Positions 60,275-64,000 of a stretch of 64,000 nucleotides of DNA are shown here, one piece after another. Below the pieces are notes generated by a model that was not told the origin of the DNA, made no database searches, and was given only the letters and a program-made list of their open reading frames with translations. Positions within the stretch are counted from its first letter, which is position 1, and every line of letters begins with the position of its first letter. This DNA is from WLJO01 sp032117595. GTDB lineage: Bacteria > Actinomycetota > Acidimicrobiia > Acidimicrobiales > Ilumatobacteraceae. Where the stretch lies: positions 1 through 64,000 of the forward strand of contig JAULYZ010000030.1 of the NCBI GenBank assembly GCA_032117595.1, in the 5' to 3' direction. The position numbers and the translations under genes were made by a program.

Positions 60275-61688
60275 GCCGATGCCTGTTGCGCCGCTCGATC
60301 TGTCGCGGCCCGGACGCTTCCACGTCGTCGGCGTCGGCGGCCCGGGTATGAGTGCTGTCGCCCTCGTGCTCGCAGAGATGGGACACCGGGTGTCGGGGAG
60401 CGACCTCCGCGAGGTTCCCGTGCTCGACCGACTCCGGAGCGCAGGTGTGGAGATCCACATCGGGCACGATCGACACGTCATCGTCGGGTGCGATGCCGTC
60501 ACGTACTCGACGGCCATTCCCGACCGGAACATCGAGCTCGTGGCGGCCAGGGCCGCGGGAATACCCGTGCTGCACCGAGCGGGGATGCTGGCCTCGATCT
60601 GCGCAATGGGCCGTGCGGTCGGTGTCGCCGGAACCCACGGCAAGACCACCACCTCGTCGATGCTCATGCTCGTGCTCGCGGCGGCGGGGTACCGGCCCGG
60701 CTTCGTCATCGGCGGCGACGTCACCGACACGGGCACCGGCGCCCAGTGGACCGGCCCCGGCTGGTTGGTGGTCGAGGCCGATGAGAGCGACTTCACCCAC
60801 CTCCAGCTCCCGCTGCACGGCACGATCCTCACCAACGTCGATGTCGACCACCTCGAGCACTACGGCAACTTCGAAGCGATCGTCGCCGGGTTCGAGCGAT
60901 ACCTCGATCAGGTACATGGTCCGCGGGTGCTCTGCATCGACGACGAGGTCTGTCGTCGCCTCGCTGGGTCGCGCGACGTGATCACCTACGGCACCGACCC
61001 GTCGGCGGGGTTCCGCGCCGTCGACGCCCGCTCGCACGCCGGGACCTGGAGCTTCTCCGTCGTCCACGACGGTGAGTTGCTGGGTCGGGTCGAGCTTCCC
61101 CTCCGTGGCATGCACAACGTCCGCAATGCGACCGGGGTCATCGCGATGGCTACCACGCTCGGCGTGCCCTTCGGCACGACGGCTGCTGCGCTTGCGCGTT
61201 TCAGCGGTGTTGCCCGACGGCTGGACTTCCGGGGTCGTCACGGGGGAGCGACCTTCGTGGACGACTACGGGCACATTCCGAACGAGATCGCTGCCGTGCT
61301 CGACGCGCTGCGTACGAGCGGCGACGGCTTCAAGCGGGTGGTGGCCGTGTTCCAACCGAACCGCTACCGGCGCATGGAATTGCTCTGGCCCGAGTACCGC
61401 GACGCCTTCGTGGGCGCTGACCTCACCGTGATCACCGACATCTATCCGTCGGGCGACGCGCCGATACCGGGTGTCACCGGGAAGCTCGTGGTGAACGCAG
61501 TACTCGATGCGCACCCCGACCACCGGGTGGTGTGGCTCCCGCGGCGTCACGATCTCATCGAGTTCCTCGCTCGCGAGGTGCGCGCCGGCGATGTGTGCGT
61601 GTCGATGGGCTGTGGCGACGTTGCGAGCCTCCCGGCAGAGATCATCGCCCGACGGACAGAACTGGGCGCCGGGACCGCTGAGCCATGA
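60267..61688 (+). CDS. murC: UDP-N-acetylmuramate-L-alanine ligase
   Basis: The 473-residue Mur ligase joins L-alanine to UDP-MurNAc. It has an N-terminal VVGVGGPGMSAVALVLAEMG, the ATP loop at residue 122 (GTHGKTTT), DESDFTHLQL with NVDVDHLEHYG, and the C-terminal VDDYGHIPNEIAAVLDALR. GTG 60267 overlaps the murG end by eight bases; ATG 60279 is an alternative. The stop overlaps ATG 61685 of murB (ATGA). Confidence 0.94.
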   Translation: MVEPMPVAPLDLSRPGRFHVVGVGGPGMSAVALVLAEMGHRVSGSDLREVPVLDRLRSAGVEIHIGHDRHVIVGCDAVTYSTAIPDRNIELVAARAAGIPVLHRAGMLASICAMGRAVGVAGTHGKTTTSSMLMLVLAAAGYRPGFVIGGDVTDTGTGAQWTGPGWLVVEADESDFTHLQLPLHGTILTNVDVDHLEHYGNFEAIVAGFERYLDQVHGPRVLCIDDEVCRRLAGSRDVITYGTDPSAGFRAVDARSHAGTWSFSVVHDGELLGRVELPLRGMHNVRNATGVIAMATTLGVPFGTTAAALARFSGVARRLDFRGRHGGATFVDDYGHIPNEIAAVLDALRTSGDGFKRVVAVFQPNRYRRMELLWPEYRDAFVGADLTVITDIYPSGDAPIPGVTGKLVVNAVLDAHPDHRVVWLPRRHDLIEFLAREVRAGDVCVSMGCGDVASLPAEIIARRTELGAGTAEP

Positions 61689-62638
61689 GCACTGCCTCGC
61701 TCGAGCGGGCGGCCCAGCTCCTCGCCGGTCTCGCCGAGGTGGACGCCCCGTTCGGTGCGCTCACGACGTACCGGGTCGGCGGGCCGGCACGGTTGCTCGT
61801 GCGGGCACGCAGCCGGGAGGACCTTGCGCGAGTCGCTGAGGCGGTCGCTGCTTCGGGTGTGGCGGTGCTGGTGCTCGGACGCGGCTCGAACCTGCTCGTC
61901 GCCGATGCTGGCTTTGACGGACTTGTCGTGATCCTCGGCGAGGAGTTCGCCGAAATCACCACGGACGGGACCGTGGTGGAGGCCGGCGGCTCGACGCTGC
62001 TTCCTGTGCTCGCTCGCCGCACCGCTGCTGCCGGCCTGACAGGGCTCGAGTGGGCAGTAGGTGTACCCGGCTCGGTGGGTGGCGCCATCCGGATGAACGC
62101 AGGCGGCCACGGGTCCGATGTTGCGGCGAGCCTGATCGACGTCGACCTCGTCGATCTCCGTTCGGGAGGACAACGACGGGTCGTCGCAGCATCGCTCGGG
62201 CTTCGGTTCCGTGGCTCGGATCTCGGCGACACGGATCTCGTCGTGAGCGCACGGTTCAGGCTTCGAAGCGGCGACGTATCGACGAGCGAGCGTGAGATCG
62301 GTGAGATCGTGAGGTGGCGCCGGGAGCACCAGCCCGGCGGACAGAATGCAGGTTCAGTGTTCGTGAACCCGATTCCCGGATCCCTCGCAGCGGGTCAGAT
62401 CATCGACGAGCTCGGTCTGCGCGGCTTCGCCATCGGGTCAGCGACCGTCTCCGAGAAGCACGCCAACTTCATCCAGTCCGCCGAGGGCGGCAGTGCCGAT
62501 GACGTGCGGGCAGTGATGGAGGCAGTGCGCGAGCGGGTGTTCAGCGAGCGCGGCATCCTGCTTCGCAGCGAGATCCGTCTCGTGGGTTTCGGCGATGAGC
62601 CAGAACCGCGTCGAGCGATAGAGGCGGGTCATGGCTGA
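61685..62638 (+). CDS. murB: UDP-N-acetylenolpyruvoylglucosamine reductase
   Basis: The 317-residue flavoenzyme reduces enolpyruvyl-UDP-GlcNAc to UDP-MurNAc with NADPH. FAD-binding blocks are VLVLGRGSNLLVADAG and EWAVGVPGSVGGAIRMNAGG. The catalytic serine lies in AGSVFVNP and the glutamate in SEKHANFIQ. The start overlaps murC and the stop overlaps ATG 62631 of ftsQ. It belongs to this cluster, although in some bacteria it is elsewhere. Confidence 0.93.
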   Translation: MSTASLERAAQLLAGLAEVDAPFGALTTYRVGGPARLLVRARSREDLARVAEAVAASGVAVLVLGRGSNLLVADAGFDGLVVILGEEFAEITTDGTVVEAGGSTLLPVLARRTAAAGLTGLEWAVGVPGSVGGAIRMNAGGHGSDVAASLIDVDLVDLRSGGQRRVVAASLGLRFRGSDLGDTDLVVSARFRLRSGDVSTSEREIGEIVRWRREHQPGGQNAGSVFVNPIPGSLAAGQIIDELGLRGFAIGSATVSEKHANFIQSAEGGSADDVRAVMEAVRERVFSERGILLRSEIRLVGFGDEPEPRRAIEAGHG

Positions 62639-63965
62639 GCGACCCGAGGTCGAGCAGGACGGCGGGACGCCCCGAGACCCCACGAGTCCGTCGAGGCGGA
62701 TCCCGTACCCCGATGTGCCACCGCCGTCGGAGGCACCCGATCCCGCCGCCCGGGCCGCCGCCCGGGGTCCCCGTCGCACCGTGGTGATCGGTGAGTCCGA
62801 GGCCGCACCGGGCTCCGGTGTCCAGTATCCGAACGAGTACACGTCGCTCACCGAGCGGATCGTCGCAGCGACCTCCCGCACCGGCGGTGTCTCGCGCTCA
62901 CGAACGGCCATGGTGGGTCGTCGCGACGCAACCGGGGTCCGCGGGGAGCCTGGACTCCTGGGGGAGTCCGGCGCCACCAGCTCGCCGAGCAGCCTCGACG
63001 ACCCGGCGCCAACGGCAGGTACCGGGCTCTCGGGCCGTGTTGTGACTGCACCGTTGGCTGAGGAGGGAAATGGCGCAGACACTGTCCGGGACGGCACGTC
63101 ACGGGTTGTCGTCATCAGCGACCACGATGGTCTGCCCGACGCGAGTTACACCGTCGCCGACTCGCGTTCACCCGATGCGCCCGGTGGTCCGCGAGTGCAC
63201 CCTCGACTTCGTGCACGACGTCTCGCCATCCGCAGGAAGGCCGGTCGACGGCGTATCTACTGGTCCGCCGTTGCGGGCGGCCTCCTGCTCATTGCGGTCG
63301 TTGCCATCGGGATCCTCTCCACGCCGCTGTTCGCCGTGAACACGATCCGCCTGTCGGGCATCGTGTACACCGATCAGGAGGACATCGCCGAGATCACCAA
63401 GTCGATTCGCGGGAAGCCGATCCTGACCGCTGATCTCAACTCTGCGCGAGACCGCCTCGAAGCGCTTCCCTGGGTGAAGTACGCAAGTGTCACGATGGAC
63501 TTCCCGCACACCGTGGTGATCCAGATTGCCGAGCGCACACCAGTGGCGACCTTCCTCGGTGAGGACAACAAGTGGCGTGTCATCGACGTGGAGGGGCGTG
63601 TCATCGACGTGCTCGCCGGTCGACCCGTCGATTACATGGCGATCTACGGGGCGGGTCCCCTGCTCGAACCCGGCGCCAACAGCCCGGAGTTCGCACAGGT
63701 GGCTCAGCTCGTCTCGTCGACGCCGCCCGCGCTCGTGCCGCTCGTACGTCACTTCGAGGTGGACCAACAGTTCAACGTGTCGTTGACCCTCCGGATCAAC
63801 AAGAAGGGCGACACGCTCGTCGATCTGTGCTCCGCCGAGACCCTCGACATCCGTCAGATGGTGGCCCTCGCTGCGTTCTTGAAGACGAAGGTGGACCCGA
63901 AGGCCACCCCGCCGGGCCGAATCACAGCCTGCAAACCGGATTTGGTCACCACCTCCGATTCCTGA
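62631..63965 (+). CDS. ftsQ: Cell division protein FtsQ with very long N-terminal head
   Basis: The 444-residue bitopic protein has about 205 residues of Pro/Arg/Ser-rich disordered cytoplasmic head, a membrane helix (WSAVAGGLLLIAVVAIGIL), a POTRA domain (FAVNTIRLSGIVYTDQEDIA) and an FtsQ domain (ARDRLEALPWVKYASVTMD, VIQIAERTPVATFL). It links early and late divisome proteins. Classical FtsQ is about 280 residues. ATG 62631 overlaps the murB stop. ftsZ, if present, lies beyond the window. Confidence 0.92.
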   Translation: MAERPEVEQDGGTPRDPTSPSRRIPYPDVPPPSEAPDPAARAAARGPRRTVVIGESEAAPGSGVQYPNEYTSLTERIVAATSRTGGVSRSRTAMVGRRDATGVRGEPGLLGESGATSSPSSLDDPAPTAGTGLSGRVVTAPLAEEGNGADTVRDGTSRVVVISDHDGLPDASYTVADSRSPDAPGGPRVHPRLRARRLAIRRKAGRRRIYWSAVAGGLLLIAVVAIGILSTPLFAVNTIRLSGIVYTDQEDIAEITKSIRGKPILTADLNSARDRLEALPWVKYASVTMDFPHTVVIQIAERTPVATFLGEDNKWRVIDVEGRVIDVLAGRPVDYMAIYGAGPLLEPGANSPEFAQVAQLVSSTPPALVPLVRHFEVDQQFNVSLTLRINKKGDTLVDLCSAETLDIRQMVALAAFLKTKVDPKATPPGRITACKPDLVTTSDS

Positions 63966-64000
63966 TCCCGGATCGTCCGAGCGCATGCGAGTGTCGCTGG
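63966..64000 (+). other. Window end after ftsQ
   Basis: Only 35 bases remain. There is an ATG at 63985, but too little sequence follows to support a gene. Confidence 0.5.

Overview
This 64 kb window is chromosomal DNA from a high-GC actinobacterium. Markers include an MtrAB-type two-component system, a BldD-like c-di-GMP-type regulator, an F420-type luciferase-like oxidoreductase, DUF3040, an actinobacterial-style division/cell-wall (dcw) cluster, and many promoters of the leaderless type (TANNNT six to nine bases before the start codon). The gene mix (QueG, PerR-rubrerythrin-FeS-DUF3501, two FGGY kinases, Tat-exported ferritin-like proteins) would fit Acidimicrobiia, but the class is an inference. 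No phage, insertion sequence, plasmid gene or CRISPR array was seen; the region reads as dense core genome.

Layout. 1-5.5 kb: photolyase (cut by the window edge), then hrcA-dnaJ-rsmE, a BldD-like regulator, hemW and tRNA-Val(GAC). 5.7-8.4 kb: two exported lipoproteins of unknown role (one with collagen-like triplets, one ending in a chagasin/I42 inhibitor domain) and a 2OG-oxygenase-like protein. 8.4-16.6 kb: two oxidoreductases on the minus strand, a class A penicillin-binding protein, a zinc-ribbon protein, a small membrane protein, a histidine phosphatase, a cyclic-nucleotide-binding protein and an anchored phosphodiester glycosidase. 16.6-22.3 kb, minus strand: rnpB, an acyl-CoA ligase, two Tat ferritin-like proteins, a divergent FGGY kinase and a membrane protein. 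22.4-25.4 kb: the oxidative-stress operon perR-rubrerythrin-FeS protein-DUF3501. 25.4-32.5 kb: trpD, a NYN-domain protein, queG, a GT4 glycosyltransferase, SRPBCC and a ROK kinase. 32.5-37 kb: ppa, an ACT protein, glpK, a small membrane protein and pfkA. 37-39.8 kb, minus strand: mtrA-mtrB-GerMN lipoprotein. 39.9-43.4 kb: inositol phosphatase family, Nudix-dinB pair, DUF3040. 43.5-48 kb: MoxR-DUF58-transglutaminase operon. 48-50.8 kb: acyl-CoA dehydrogenase, HNH protein, lipoate-ligase-like protein. 51-64 kb: the dcw cluster mraZ-rsmH-ftsL-ftsI-murE-mraY-ftsW-murG-murC-murB-ftsQ.

The dcw genes are translationally coupled (GTGA/ATGA overlaps) and read as one unit from an MraZ-type operator to the window end. 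murF and murD, normally found after murE and mraY, are absent from their usual slots. The carbon genes (ROK kinase, PfkA, GlpK, Ppa) sit close together but in separate transcripts.

The most unusual signals are non-coding. Two short tandem arrays (17 bp x4 and 13 bp x6) start at or run over the stop codons of convergent genes and place TGA in all three frames. A perfect 15-bp hairpin swallows the start codon of the I42 lipoprotein. The rnpB -10 box is built from the last codons of the upstream ligase gene.
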